This document shows positions 44,387 through 52,651 of a DNA stretch of 64,000 nt, piece by piece (the first letter of the stretch is position 1; every line of letters begins with the position of its first letter). The notes under the pieces are model-generated. The model was not told the DNA's origin, made no database searches, and was given only the letters and a program-made list of their open reading frames with translations. The stretch covers positions 372,001 through 436,000 of the forward strand of contig NZ_JALHAP010000082.1 in the NCBI RefSeq assembly GCF_025215095.1. The letters run 5' to 3'. The stretch is from Dryocola boscaweniae. GTDB taxonomy: Bacteria; Pseudomonadota; Gammaproteobacteria; Enterobacterales; Enterobacteriaceae. The position numbers and the translations under genes are program-made.

Positions 44387-45760
44387 TTACTTCAGCAAAC
44401 GAACCTTAACGGATTTGCCTTTGATTTTGCCCTGCTGAAGCTGCTTCCACGCATGGCGGGCAACGGACTGACGTACCGCAACGTAGACGTGAATCGGATG
44501 CACGTCTATTTTGCCGATGTCCGCCCCATCAAGCCCCATATCGCCAGTCAGCGCGCCAAGAATATCGCCCGGACGCATTTTGGCTTTTTTACCGCCGTCG
44601 ATGCACAGGGTTGCCATTTCAGCCTCCAGCGGCTTGATGCTGATGCCCATCGGCGCCTGCTGCCAGTTCAACGAAAGGTTTAACATCTCTGCCAGCACGC
44701 TTGCGCGCTGCGCTTCTTCTGGCGCACAGAAGCTGATTGCCAGACCGCTCTGCCCTGCGCGGGCGGTACGGCCGATGCGGTGAACGTGCACTTCCGGGTC
44801 CCAGGAGAGCTCGTAGTTAATCACCATTTCCAGCGCTTTGATGTCCAGCCCGCGAGCGGCTACGTCGGTTGCCACCAGTACGCGGCTGCTTCCGTTGGAA
44901 AAACGTACCAGCGTTTGATCGCGGTCGCGCTGCTCCATATCGCCGTGCAGGGCCAGCACGCTTTGATTGCTTTCGCTCAGCGCATCGCACACGGCCTGGC
45001 AGTCTTTTTTGGTGTTGCAGAACACCACGCAGGAAGCCGGCTGATGCTTGCTGAGTAATTTTTGCAGCAGGCCAATTTTGCCGCCGCGGGAAACTTCATA
45101 GAACTGCTGTTCTACGGACGGCAGTTCGTCTACAGAATCGATTTCGATAGTCAGGGGATCGCGCTGCACGCGTTTACTGATGGTGGCTATTGCCGTGGGC
45201 CAGGTTGCGGAGAAGAGCAACGTCTGGCGTTTGGCGGGCGCATGGCTTATCACCTCATCGATAGCGTCGGCAAAGCCCATATCCAGCATGCGGTCGGCTT
45301 CATCCAGCACCAGGGTTTGCAGCGCGTCCAGCTTTACCGTCTCTTTTTTCAGATGGTCGAGCAGACGGCCCGGCGTGGCCACAATGATGTGCGGGGCGTG
45401 CGTCAGGGAATCGCGCTGCACGCCAAACGGCTGCCCGCCGCATAGCGTCAGCACTTTAATATTTGGCATATAACGCGCAAGGCGGCGTAGCTCTTTGGCG
45501 ACCTGGTCGGCAAGCTCGCGCGTCGGGCAAAGCACCAGGGACTGAGTAATAAACTGGCTGGCGTCAATATGTTGCAGAAGACCAAGTCCAAAGGCGGCAG
45601 TTTTTCCGCTGCCGGTTTTAGCTTGAGCGCGGACATCTTTCCCTGCAAGGATGGCGGGCAAAGCAGCAGCCTGAACCGGGGTCATGGCGTGATAGCCCAG
45701 TTCGTTAAGGTTGGCGAGTTGTTCCGCAGGCAGAATGTTTAAGGTAGAAAAAGAGGTCAC
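44387..45760 (-). CDS. dbpA: ATP-dependent RNA helicase DbpA
   Basis: This 457-aa DEAD-box helicase matches DbpA. It has the Q motif, Walker A AKTGSGKTAAFGLG, DEAD in LVLDEADRML, SAT, and HRIGRTARAG, then the C-terminal RNA-recognition fold (from about residue 385, including KMRPGDILGALTGDMGL and VHVYVAVRQ) that binds hairpin 92 of 23S rRNA. It helps assemble the 50S subunit. Its C-terminus faces afuC with REP units between. Confidence 0.97.
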   Translation of the reverse strand: MTSFSTLNILPAEQLANLNELGYHAMTPVQAAALPAILAGKDVRAQAKTGSGKTAAFGLGLLQHIDASQFITQSLVLCPTRELADQVAKELRRLARYMPNIKVLTLCGGQPFGVQRDSLTHAPHIIVATPGRLLDHLKKETVKLDALQTLVLDEADRMLDMGFADAIDEVISHAPAKRQTLLFSATWPTAIATISKRVQRDPLTIEIDSVDELPSVEQQFYEVSRGGKIGLLQKLLSKHQPASCVVFCNTKKDCQAVCDALSESNQSVLALHGDMEQRDRDQTLVRFSNGSSRVLVATDVAARGLDIKALEMVINYELSWDPEVHVHRIGRTARAGQSGLAISFCAPEEAQRASVLAEMLNLSLNWQQAPMGISIKPLEAEMATLCIDGGKKAKMRPGDILGALTGDMGLDGADIGKIDVHPIHVYVAVRQSVARHAWKQLQQGKIKGKSVKVRLLK

Positions 45761-45830
45761 AATTATACTCTCGATAAATGGGCTGTCGGTCAGCGGCTGG
45801 TGCGCATTCTAGCAGCTTCGGCTGGCAGGG

Positions 45831-46058
45831 TCATTTATCTGCGTATTTATCACCAGACAGGGCGCTGATTACGGTACTCATTGCCTTTGTTGTTAACTCA
45901 GAACGCTTTATTTTTTGATTTGCAAGCGAGGCCCGTAATACGCCGGCTATGACGATATGTTTGGGTTCCTGACCCAGATCGCGCATCTCCAGCACGACCT
46001 TACCCACAACGCGACACATTTCCTGGTACAGCTCTTCGTCTTTAGTCTGGTTTCCCAT
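45831..46058 (-). CDS. fumD: Fumarase D
   Basis: This 75-aa protein closely matches FumD (YdhZ), with LYQEMCRVVGKVVLEMRDLG and then PKHIVIAGVLRASLAN. FumD has been reported to have fumarase activity despite its size; how it works is not known. I chose ATG 46058 (MGNQTKDEE) because GGAG precedes it and E. coli FumD begins there; a longer frame from 46088 is unlikely. It lies 70 bp before dbpA on the same strand, a different place from that in E. coli. Confidence 0.85.
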   Translation of the reverse strand: MGNQTKDEELYQEMCRVVGKVVLEMRDLGQEPKHIVIAGVLRASLANQKIKRSELTTKAMSTVISALSGDKYADK

Positions 46059-46129
46059 GCTCACTCCATTTTTAAATTCGCGTAGCACAGTAGCATCATG
46101 CAGGCGGGAATTTCAGCCCGGGCTCGCTT

Positions 46130-46327
46130 TTATTGTCCTCGCATCACAATTTCAACCGCTTCGTGGCTTATTGCGCTTCCGATACCATCGCCGATTATTT
46201 TTCCCTGCCGGTACAGTTCATCAATGATGTTGTCGCGATTTATTACGGTTCCTTCGGCTATCAAACTGACCACTGCCGCACCAATGGCGCAGCCGATTAA
46301 CTGCGCACGTTCTTCATCCTGCCTCAT
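46130..46327 (-). CDS. Small helical protein of unknown function upstream of fumD
   Basis: I do not recognise this 65-aa protein. It begins MRQDEERAQLIGCAIGAAVV, a small-residue helix too polar at its ends for a clear membrane anchor, then ITREDN-type charged segments and DELYRQGKIIGDG. GAGAGCGGA precedes the ATG at a fair distance. It lies 71 bp upstream of fumD on the same strand, so the two could be co-transcribed. It might belong to the same group of small stress or biofilm modulators as the genes near 22 kb, but I see no firm similarity. Confidence 0.55.
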   Translation of the reverse strand: MRQDEERAQLIGCAIGAAVVSLIAEGTVINRDNIIDELYRQGKIIGDGIGSAISHEAVEIVMRGQ

Positions 46328-46650
46328 TAATCCGCTCTCTTGTTATTACCCTTAGAAAAACTAGCACAATTTTCAGAGCGCGCCATGATGCGAAGGGAGG
46401 GAAAGTTTTTAGATTGAAGGGGAAGCGTAAGGGATCGAAAGCTCCGCGATTTTCTTCATAAAAATCGCCTGAAGGCACACTTAACGGCCCCAGGGCTTCG
46501 TAAAGGTATTCAGGCTCCGCATTCTGCACCGTTAATGATTGATGTTTGCCTGAATGCCGCTGTAAAACTTTCTGGCATTCGGCGCGCCGATCCGTACCAT
46601 ACACGCCAGCATTACGCGTTACGCGTGTTGGTTTACAGCCCGAGAATTCC
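46328..46650. other. 323-bp intergenic region before ttcA
   Basis: No supported gene lies here. A 112-codon leftward open frame crosses the region but overlaps the start of the small gene at 46327, has no ribosome site and no recognisable content. The ttcA promoter must be here, though I see no convincing -35/-10 pair. A tandem TTACGCG repeat at 46613-46626 precedes ttcA by about 25 bp. Confidence 0.5.
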
Positions 46651-47571
46651 ATGACCAGTCAAAAAGAACAGTACAATCTGAACAAATTACAAAAACGTCT
46701 GCGCCGCAACGTGGGCGAAGCGATTGCTGATTACAATATGATCGAAGACGGCGACCGCATTATGGTTTGCCTCTCCGGTGGTAAAGACAGCTACACCATG
46801 CTGGAAATTTTGCGCAACCTGCAGCAAAGCGCGCCCATCAGCTTCAGCCTGGTGGCGGTTAACCTCGATCAGAAACAGCCTGGCTTTCCGGAACATATTC
46901 TCCCGGCCTGGCTGGAGAGCATCGGCATTGAATATAAGATTGTCGAAGAGAACACTTACGGCATCGTAAAAGACAAGATTCCGGAAGGTAAAACGACCTG
47001 TTCTTTATGTTCTCGCCTGCGTCGCGGCATTTTGTATCGCACGGCCACGGAGCTGGGCGCGACTAAGATCGCTCTTGGCCACCATCGTGATGACATTCTG
47101 CAAACGCTGTTCCTGAATATGTTCTACGGCGGGAAGATGAAAGGCATGCCGCCGAAATTAATGAGCGACGACGGCAAGCACATTGTTATTCGTCCGCTGG
47201 CCTACTGCCGCGAGAAAGATATTGAGCGTTTCGCCATCGCGCGCGAATACCCTATCATTCCGTGCAACCTTTGTGGCTCGCAGCCTAATTTACAGCGTCA
47301 GGTCATTGGCGAAATGCTGCGCGACTGGGATAAACGCTATCCTGGCCGTATCGAAACCATGTTCAGCGCGATGCAAAACGTGGTGCCTTCACACCTGTGC
47401 GATACCGAACTGTTCGACTTCAAGGGCCTGAAACACGGCGCGGAAGTGGTGGACGGCGGCGATCTGGCGTTCGATCGTGAAGAACTGCCGATGCGGCCTG
47501 CCGGCTGGCAGCCAGAAGAAGACGACAGCGAAACGCCGCTGCAACGTCTGGACGTACTGGAAATCAAATAA
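46651..47571 (+). CDS. ttcA: tRNA 2-thiocytidine(32) synthetase TtcA
   Basis: This 306-aa protein matches TtcA (311 aa in E. coli). It has the PP-loop ATP pyrophosphatase motif SGGKDSYTM (Ser42 on), a CxxC in TTCSLCSRLRRG and a second CNLCGSQPNLQRQ pair; together the cysteines hold a 4Fe-4S cluster. It thiolates C32 of certain tRNAs in the cytosol. I chose ATG 46651 (MTSQKEQYN), the start of homologues; a longer frame from 46546 has no similarity. Confidence 0.96.
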   Translation: MTSQKEQYNLNKLQKRLRRNVGEAIADYNMIEDGDRIMVCLSGGKDSYTMLEILRNLQQSAPISFSLVAVNLDQKQPGFPEHILPAWLESIGIEYKIVEENTYGIVKDKIPEGKTTCSLCSRLRRGILYRTATELGATKIALGHHRDDILQTLFLNMFYGGKMKGMPPKLMSDDGKHIVIRPLAYCREKDIERFAIAREYPIIPCNLCGSQPNLQRQVIGEMLRDWDKRYPGRIETMFSAMQNVVPSHLCDTELFDFKGLKHGAEVVDGGDLAFDREELPMRPAGWQPEEDDSETPLQRLDVLEIK

Positions 47572-47577
47572 AAGACC

Positions 47578-47602
47578 TTCCCTCTCCGCCCTGGAGAGGG
47601 AA
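47578..47602. terminator. Bidirectional hairpin between ttcA and the proline-rich microgene
   Basis: TTCCCTCTCC (47578-47587) pairs perfectly with GGAGAGGGAA (47593-47602) around a 5-nt loop. On the leftward strand a T-rich stretch (TCTTTTATTT) follows; the rightward side lacks one. It lies 7 bp after the ttcA stop and 5 bp from the stop of the leftward microgene. Confidence 0.65.
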
Positions 47603-47606
47603 CCCT

Positions 47607-47732
47607 TTACATGTGCGGCGGCGGATCGATGATGGGCTTCGGATCGGGGTCAACAGGTGGATCGGGTATCGGTTGCGGTTTTGGAAAAGGATCGGGATTC
47701 GGTACCGGATCGCTGGGGGTCGGGTCGCTCAT
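47607..47732 (-). CDS. ynaL: Proline-rich microprotein, YnaL-like
   Basis: This 41-aa protein is 40% proline with a regular Pro-Asp/Pro-x pattern: it begins MSDPTPSDPVPNPDPFPKPQ and ends IIDPPPHM. It must be extended (polyproline-like) and disordered. Its position near ttcA and its start match my memory of the E. coli proline-rich small protein YnaL; the symbol is tentative. AGGAG (in AGGAGGAGTT) lies about 35 bp upstream of the ATG, too far to serve as its ribosome site; the closer leader is GAGGCATATTT. Function is unknown. Confidence 0.6.
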   Translation of the reverse strand: MSDPTPSDPVPNPDPFPKPQPIPDPPVDPDPKPIIDPPPHM

Positions 47733-47806
47733 AAATATGCCTCGGTGATAAGTCATAAACTCCTCCTGTTAGTTCTCCCTTTAAGCATAGACAACAAATC
47801 GCAGAC

Positions 47807-47930
47807 AAAAAAAAGCCGACTGTTAAAGTCGGCGTCGTACGAATCAATTGTGCTATGCAGTAATTCTAAAAAAAAGGAAGTAAGACAATATGGAGCGCAA
47901 CGCCCATCGCTTGACGTTGCATTCACCTGC
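47807..47930 (-). ncRNA. fnrS: FnrS small RNA
   Basis: The leftward strand from 47930 reads GCAGGTGAATGCAACGTCAA, identical in this stretch to the 5' end of E. coli FnrS as I recall it, and continues through the GCGATGGGCGTTGCGCTCCA region, the TCTTACTTCC segment and CATAGCACAATTGATTCGT. It ends in a terminator, GCCGACT/AGTCGGC (47815-47833) with eight T. FnrS is an Hfq-dependent sRNA made without oxygen. It represses aerobic genes such as sodB and maeA. Only the terminator loop and the A/T-rich spacer differ noticeably. Confidence 0.95.
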
Positions 47931-47965
47931 GGGAGAGATATTGCCTCTAATGGCGTGGCGGTTTA

Positions 47966-47979
47966 TTGACTTCGCTCAA
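47966..47979 (-). promoter_or_regulatory. FNR box of fnrS
   Basis: TTGACTTCGCTCAA matches 8 of 10 fixed positions of the FNR box TTGAT-N4-ATCAA. Its centre is about 42 bp before the predicted FnrS start, the class II activator position. FNR therefore probably turns on fnrS without oxygen. Confidence 0.8.
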
Positions 47980-48025
47980 ATCAGGCGGCCTTTTTTGGTG
48001 ACAATTATGTTAAAAATGTGAAATT

Positions 48026-49009
48026 TTACAACCATTTACTGCGATGTAACCACCAGGCAACACCGCCAATCAGAACCACCAACATAAGGCAGAACAGGCT
48101 AAAGCCAAAATGCCATCCGCCGCCCGGAATACCGCCAAGGTTTACGCCAAACAACCCGGTAAGGAAGGTGCTGGGTAAAAACACCATCGCCATCAGCGAC
48201 ATGGTGTAGGTTCGTCGTCCCATCGCTTCCTGCATGACCTGCGCGATTTCGTCCGTCATCACCGCCGTGCGGGCTATGCAGGAATCTATTTCGTCCAGCC
48301 CTCGCCCTAACCGATCTGAGATATCCTGCATTCGACGGCGATTATCATCGCTCATCCACGGCAGCCGCTCGCTTGATAAACGTGCGTAGACATCCCGCTG
48401 CGGAGCCATGTAACGACGCATCACAATCAGTTGCTTGCGCAGCAGCGCCAGGAAACCTCGCGGAGGAATTTGCTGATCGAGCAGGTTATCTTCGAGATCG
48501 ATAATTTTGTCATGGAGCTGTTCGATAAATTCGCTGGCGTGATCGGTCAGCGCATCGCAAACATCCACCAGCCAGCTACCGCAGTCCGTAGGCCCGGTGC
48601 CTTCGTTCAGATCGTTAACCACGTCATCAAGCGCCAGAACCTGTCGCTGACGGGTCGATACGATAAGGCGTTCGTCCATATACAAACGCATCGCAACAAG
48701 CTGGTCCGGACGTTCATCGGTGCTGCCGTTAATGCAGCGCAAAGTGATTAATGTCCCCTCCCCAACGCGCGACACGCGCGGGCGCAGGCTTTCGCCGGCC
48801 AGCGCATCCCGGACATAATTCGGCAGTAGCGGCGTTGTCGCCAGCCAGTCTGCGCTGTCACGATTGGTGTAATTAAGATGCAGCCAGCATGGATGCTCAC
48901 GATCGATGATGGTGTCGTTTTCAATCGGTTTGACCCCGCCCTGCCCGTCCAGTTGCCAGGTGAACACGGCATCAGGCACATTGAGCTCGGCCCCTTTCAA
49001 TACTTCCAC
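48026..49009 (-). CDS. zntB: Zinc transporter ZntB
   Basis: This 327-aa CorA-family protein equals E. coli ZntB in length when started at the GTG at 49009 (VEVLKGAELNVPDAVF). That GTG follows GAGG at 8 bp; an ATG at 49054 adds 15 residues absent from E. coli ZntB. It has a long cytosolic funnel domain, two C-terminal membrane helices, and the selectivity loop GVNLGG after the first (TGLFGVNLGGIPGGGW). It moves Zn2+ across the inner membrane, with a proton gradient implicated. FnrS lies downstream of it on the same strand. Confidence 0.95.
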   Translation of the reverse strand: MEVLKGAELNVPDAVFTWQLDGQGGVKPIENDTIIDREHPCWLHLNYTNRDSADWLATTPLLPNYVRDALAGESLRPRVSRVGEGTLITLRCINGSTDERPDQLVAMRLYMDERLIVSTRQRQVLALDDVVNDLNEGTGPTDCGSWLVDVCDALTDHASEFIEQLHDKIIDLEDNLLDQQIPPRGFLALLRKQLIVMRRYMAPQRDVYARLSSERLPWMSDDNRRRMQDISDRLGRGLDEIDSCIARTAVMTDEIAQVMQEAMGRRTYTMSLMAMVFLPSTFLTGLFGVNLGGIPGGGWHFGFSLFCLMLVVLIGGVAWWLHRSKWL

Positions 49010-49163
49010 TCTCTTTCCCTCAACGGATAACGACTCTGTTGTCAGTCTAGTCATCCTGTTTTGTTAATCAACCTGCATCTGTAAGCAAACGCGCTGAATT
49101 AATTAAAGAAAAAACGTTTCTCACCGTTAACCATTAGACAAGATAGCCACACGCGCTACAGTT

Positions 49164-49195
49164 AACCGCAAAGAGAAATCTCTTTATACGCGGTT
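49164..49195 (+). promoter_or_regulatory. Leader hairpin next to the ribosome site of the diguanylate cyclase
   Basis: AACCGC (49164-49169) pairs with GCGGTT (49190-49195), and AAAGAGA (49170-49176) with TCTCTTT (49179-49185), with ATAC as a bulge. The stem ends two bases before the CAGGAG ribosome site, so its folding could affect ribosome access. Confidence 0.5.
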
Positions 49196-49208
49196 CCAGG
49201 AGAAGAGT

Positions 49209-50354
49209 TTGTCAGACAGACGTAAAGCATGCCCCGATTTTGACTTACGCCTCAGCATGATACGCCAGCACGCCATCACCGTCAGCGGCACCTGGTTTCT
49301 TTGGATAAATATCCTGTTTTCCGCGTTTATCCTCGGTCGTAATTACTTTTCCCCTGAGAGTCTGGCGGCCGGGCCGCATCATCCCCGACATCTGCTGGAA
49401 ATCTCAATGGTGCTGATACTCGCCTTATCGGCAGCGGTCATCTTCATTCTGCGGATGGCCCCCGACCAGCAAGCGCCCTGGCTTAGTAAACTCACTCACT
49501 GGACGATGTTTTGTCTCAGCGGACTGTGGGCCCTGTGTTTTTATGTCTTTATCGCCAGCGGCGATGTGAGAATTGTTTTCCCATTTTCGGCGCTGCTCAT
49601 TTTTACCGCCTTAATTTCGCTGTACTTTGACGGGCGAGTTTTGCTCAGCTTTACCTTGCCGGTTTGGATAGTGATTCTGGTATGCAACTTTGTCTATCCC
49701 ACCACGCTTACCGCTTTAAATGCGATTTTATACGTGCTGATGGCGGCACTGTTTGAGTCCGGCAGGCGAATTCTGCGTAGCTGGTTTGTGCTCGCCATTC
49801 GTCGCGAGCAGGAAAACGTCGATTTAATCAACCAGCTAAAGCTGCTGGCGAATCGGGACCCGCTGACCGGTATCGCCAACAGACGTTCTTTCCAGCTACT
49901 GCTGGAAAAAGAGATCCAACGCCTGCAGCAAACGAACGCTGAACTTACGCTTATCATGTTGGATGTCGATCATTTCAAAAAATATAACGACCGCTACGGA
50001 CATCAGGCCGGAGATGAATGCCTGATCAACGTGGCGCGTTGTCTGGAAAGCGCTGCGCGTAACACTCAGGACGTAGTGGCGCGCTTTGGCGGTGAAGAGT
50101 TTATTATGCTGCTGCCGGATACTTCACCGCAGCAGGCGGTGGCGATTGCCGAACGTGTGAAAATGAATTTGCAGGCGCTGGGGATGGAGCATAAAAGCTC
50201 GCCGATTTCTCCCTTCGTGACAATCAGCCAGGGCATTGCCAACTGCGTTAAAGGCACTTCTGCCATCCGGCTTATTGCGCAGGCTGATGCCGCGCTTTAT
50301 CAGGCGAAAGAAGCGGGCAGGAATCGCTGGCAGAGCTACCAGCCTGAGGATTGA
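49209..50354 (+). CDS. Membrane-bound diguanylate cyclase
   Basis: This 381-aa protein has about six N-terminal membrane segments (residues about 25-195), a short coiled linker (RREQENVDLINQLKLLANRD) and a GGDEF domain. The active-site loop is RFGGEEF near residue 296, and DVDHFKKYNDRYGHQAGDE provides the Mg2+ and GTP contacts, so it should make c-di-GMP. The inhibitory-site RxxD motif is replaced by NTQD, so product inhibition may be weak. The start is TTG 49209: AGGAG lies 6 bp upstream, while the first ATG, at 49257, has no site. It stands where dgcM is found in E. coli but has no PAS domain. Confidence 0.9.
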   Translation: MSDRRKACPDFDLRLSMIRQHAITVSGTWFLWINILFSAFILGRNYFSPESLAAGPHHPRHLLEISMVLILALSAAVIFILRMAPDQQAPWLSKLTHWTMFCLSGLWALCFYVFIASGDVRIVFPFSALLIFTALISLYFDGRVLLSFTLPVWIVILVCNFVYPTTLTALNAILYVLMAALFESGRRILRSWFVLAIRREQENVDLINQLKLLANRDPLTGIANRRSFQLLLEKEIQRLQQTNAELTLIMLDVDHFKKYNDRYGHQAGDECLINVARCLESAARNTQDVVARFGGEEFIMLLPDTSPQQAVAIAERVKMNLQALGMEHKSSPISPFVTISQGIANCVKGTSAIRLIAQADAALYQAKEAGRNRWQSYQPED

Positions 50355-50621
50355 CTAGCGCAACTGGCTGTCTTTCGAGCCGCGTCGGTTGTAGCCTGAA
50401 AACGTAGATCTTCTGGCGTCTTCCTCCTGCTGGCACTTCACGCACAGCCGCACGCCGGGAATCGCTTTGCGGCGTTTTTCAGGGATAGGCGCTCCGCATT
50501 CCTCACAATGCGTCAGGCTTTCACCTTTTGGTAATTCGCTACGTGCGCGAGCGACGGCATCATCTATCGTGCTGTCGATTTGCTCCTGCACCGCGTCGTC
50601 ATTTGCCCAACCAGATGCCAT
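50355..50621 (-). CDS. ybiI: DksA/TraR-type zinc-finger protein YbiI
   Basis: This 88-aa protein matches E. coli YbiI in length and sequence (MASGWANDDAVQEQID at the start and GYNRRGSKDSQLR at the end). It has a four-Cys DksA-type zinc finger, CEECGAP and CVKCQQ. DksA/TraR proteins can bind RNA polymerase, but this short form lacks the long coiled-coil, so any effect on transcription is uncertain. It is convergent with the cyclase, with stops adjoining. Confidence 0.95.
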   Translation of the reverse strand: MASGWANDDAVQEQIDSTIDDAVARARSELPKGESLTHCEECGAPIPEKRRKAIPGVRLCVKCQQEEDARRSTFSGYNRRGSKDSQLR

Positions 50622-50790
50622 TTTCCACCTCGATAAGGGTATTTTTTCGTTCAGCTACCTAAATGAAGATTACCTGATAAAGTTAGTTGAATAATCGGTG
50701 AAGCGACGCCGTGTTGTCTTAATTAATTATGAGCGGATGTTGATCCTTAAGGATGGCTTCCTGTACTCGCTCAACCTTGCTGGAAATATG

Positions 50791-51591
50791 ATGAGACAAT
50801 ACCGATACTCCGTTTTTGCCCGCTGTCTTTTCCTGATAATTAGCGTCAAAGCTCATGCTGAGCTCGATCTGGGCTCGATTGATATATTTTCGCAGAACAA
50901 CGCCTCCAGCCCGGTTCCTAAAGGGTTTGTGCCAGGCGTAGCCGTTATTGGCGGCCAGGCGCGTTATGATGCGCAGAAGAACGACGCCCTCGTGGTTCCC
51001 GGCGCCGTTTATTTCGGCAATCAGTTCATGTACCTGGGCGACCGGGCTCGTTACTACTTCCACCTCGATGATACGGTGGCCGCTTACGGCTACGGCAGAG
51101 TGCGTTTTGGCAATCTTGATCCCGACGACAGTAGCGCATTCGATGGCATGGAGAAGCGCAAATGGGAGTTCGAAGCGGGCGCAGGCGCGACCATCATCAC
51201 GCCTTACGCTCTGCTAAGCGCACGAATCGCCTCCGATGTAAGCGGTCGCAGCAACGGGCAGGAAGCTTTGCTGTGGGCCGACTTCCCCATCATTATGGAT
51301 AAACTGCTTGTGATGCCGGGTATGGGAATGATGATCCGCAGCGACAGGCTGGCAAATTATTACTTCGGCGGCGTATCGGCTAACGAGGCCACGCCCCGGC
51401 GGCAGCAATGGGACACGGGAACAACCTACTCCCCGATGGCAGCCGTTATTACCAGCTATCGCTGGAGTTCCAGATGGGTAAGCATGGTTGCTGCCAATTA
51501 TGAGCTCTATGACAAAGATATCGCAGACAGCCCCCTTGTTCAGCACAGGGGCGAGCTATACGCTATCGCCGCGGTAGGCTACATCTGGTAA
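50791..51591 (+). CDS. MipA/OmpV-family outer-membrane protein
   Basis: This 266-aa protein has a Sec signal peptide (MRQYRYSVFARCLFLIISVK, cleaved after AHA) and then a chain of short amphipathic strands ending in an aromatic C-terminus (AAVGYIW), as in outer-membrane beta-barrels. The order FVPGVAVIGGQARYD, VVPGAVYFGNQFMYLGDRARYYF and the central FEAGAGATI pattern follow MipA/OmpV. The start at 50791 is best spaced from GGA; ATG 50788 and a GTG at 50698 are alternatives. Family members include a peptidoglycan-enzyme scaffold and porin-like proteins, so its role is open. Confidence 0.8.
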   Translation: MRQYRYSVFARCLFLIISVKAHAELDLGSIDIFSQNNASSPVPKGFVPGVAVIGGQARYDAQKNDALVVPGAVYFGNQFMYLGDRARYYFHLDDTVAAYGYGRVRFGNLDPDDSSAFDGMEKRKWEFEAGAGATIITPYALLSARIASDVSGRSNGQEALLWADFPIIMDKLLVMPGMGMMIRSDRLANYYFGGVSANEATPRRQQWDTGTTYSPMAAVITSYRWSSRWVSMVAANYELYDKDIADSPLVQHRGELYAIAAVGYIW

Positions 51592-51606
51592 ATCGCCGGG
51601 CTGAAG

Positions 51607-52482
51607 TTAACCAGGCACAGCGGCCATGCGATCTTTTATTGGCGGCAGTCCGTACATGCGGCGGTATTCCCGGCTAAACTGCGACTGGCTGTCATAACCC
51701 ACCTGGAAGGCAGCGCTTGCCGCATCCATTTGTTCAAAGAGAATGAGCCGTCGGGCCTCGTGCAGACGAAGCTGCTTTTGATATTGCAGCGGCGTGAGCA
51801 GCGTAGCTTTTTTAAAATGCAGATGAAGGGCCGACACGCTTAAACCGGCATGCTTTGCGAGCTTCGTCATGCTGAAACCGTGCGCATAGTTTTCCTTCAG
51901 CCAGGCAATGGCGCGAACGACCGAAGCCTCGGCTTGCCGGCTAAATACCATCCGGCAGAGAAATTCTCCTTCGGGTTTTCTGAGAATACGGTAAATAATT
52001 TCCCGTTCGGCCATAGCGCCAAGAAGCTTTGCATCCACAGAATTTTTCAGACTTTCAGTCAGCCGTCTGAAAGCATCGGTTATACCGCTGTCGTTATCAA
52101 CCAGCGAAATTCCCGTGGCCTTCTCGCCCCTGTTTTGTTGCTGTAGCCCCGCATCGGTGATGACATCCATAATCACCTCCCGGCATAAAGACAAACGCAG
52201 GCAAATATAAGGACATTGCGCTGACGCCTGAATAATCTGGCCGGTCAGAGGTAAATCAACGGAAACCAGCAGGCTGGAATAACGATCGTATTCATAGACA
52301 TGCCCGGCAACATCCACCCTTTTGGCGCCGGATATCACTACGCAGAGCGCAGGTTCATGCAAAGTGGTAATAAGTTCCCCAGGCTTTTCACCGTAAATAA
52401 AATGCACCCGCGGATGGGCCGTATCGATAATCCCTTCGCGGTTATTATGTTGATTTATAAAATCAATGGCCTCGTTTAGCAT
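51607..52482 (-). CDS. AraC-family transcriptional regulator
   Basis: This 291-aa AraC/XylS-type regulator has an N-terminal cupin-like domain of the YqhC type (HPRVHFIYGEKPGEL to LVSVDLPLTGQI, residues 23-80) and a C-terminal double HTH (MTKLAKHAGLSVSALHLHFK, then AASAAFQVGYDSQSQFSREY with the conserved FSREYRRMYG). It is divergent from a short-chain dehydrogenase 169 bp away and probably activates it. YqhC-type regulators sense aldehydes in some species; that is a guess here. Confidence 0.9.
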   Translation of the reverse strand: MLNEAIDFINQHNNREGIIDTAHPRVHFIYGEKPGELITTLHEPALCVVISGAKRVDVAGHVYEYDRYSSLLVSVDLPLTGQIIQASAQCPYICLRLSLCREVIMDVITDAGLQQQNRGEKATGISLVDNDSGITDAFRRLTESLKNSVDAKLLGAMAEREIIYRILRKPEGEFLCRMVFSRQAEASVVRAIAWLKENYAHGFSMTKLAKHAGLSVSALHLHFKKATLLTPLQYQKQLRLHEARRLILFEQMDAASAAFQVGYDSQSQFSREYRRMYGLPPIKDRMAAVPG

Positions 52483-52651
52483 CGTATCTCCGGTTGAGAA
52501 AGCTGATTGCGTGAATAATAGAAGAAAACGGATGATTTACTATTTAAAAGTAGGATCGTGCAATAAAAAAAGAGGATCTGTTTAACGGGCAACTTCAGGC
52601 GCGCCATACACTTGTTTCCGGCAATTCTGCCGAACTTGCGGAACTCTGACG

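Noticed and set aside
46314..46652. 112-codon leftward frame before ttcA
   Set aside because: It overlaps the start of the small gene at 46327 and the ttcA start, has no ribosome site and no recognisable content.
47613..47969. 118-codon rightward frame
   Set aside because: It is antisense to the proline-rich microgene and to fnrS, both of which are better supported.
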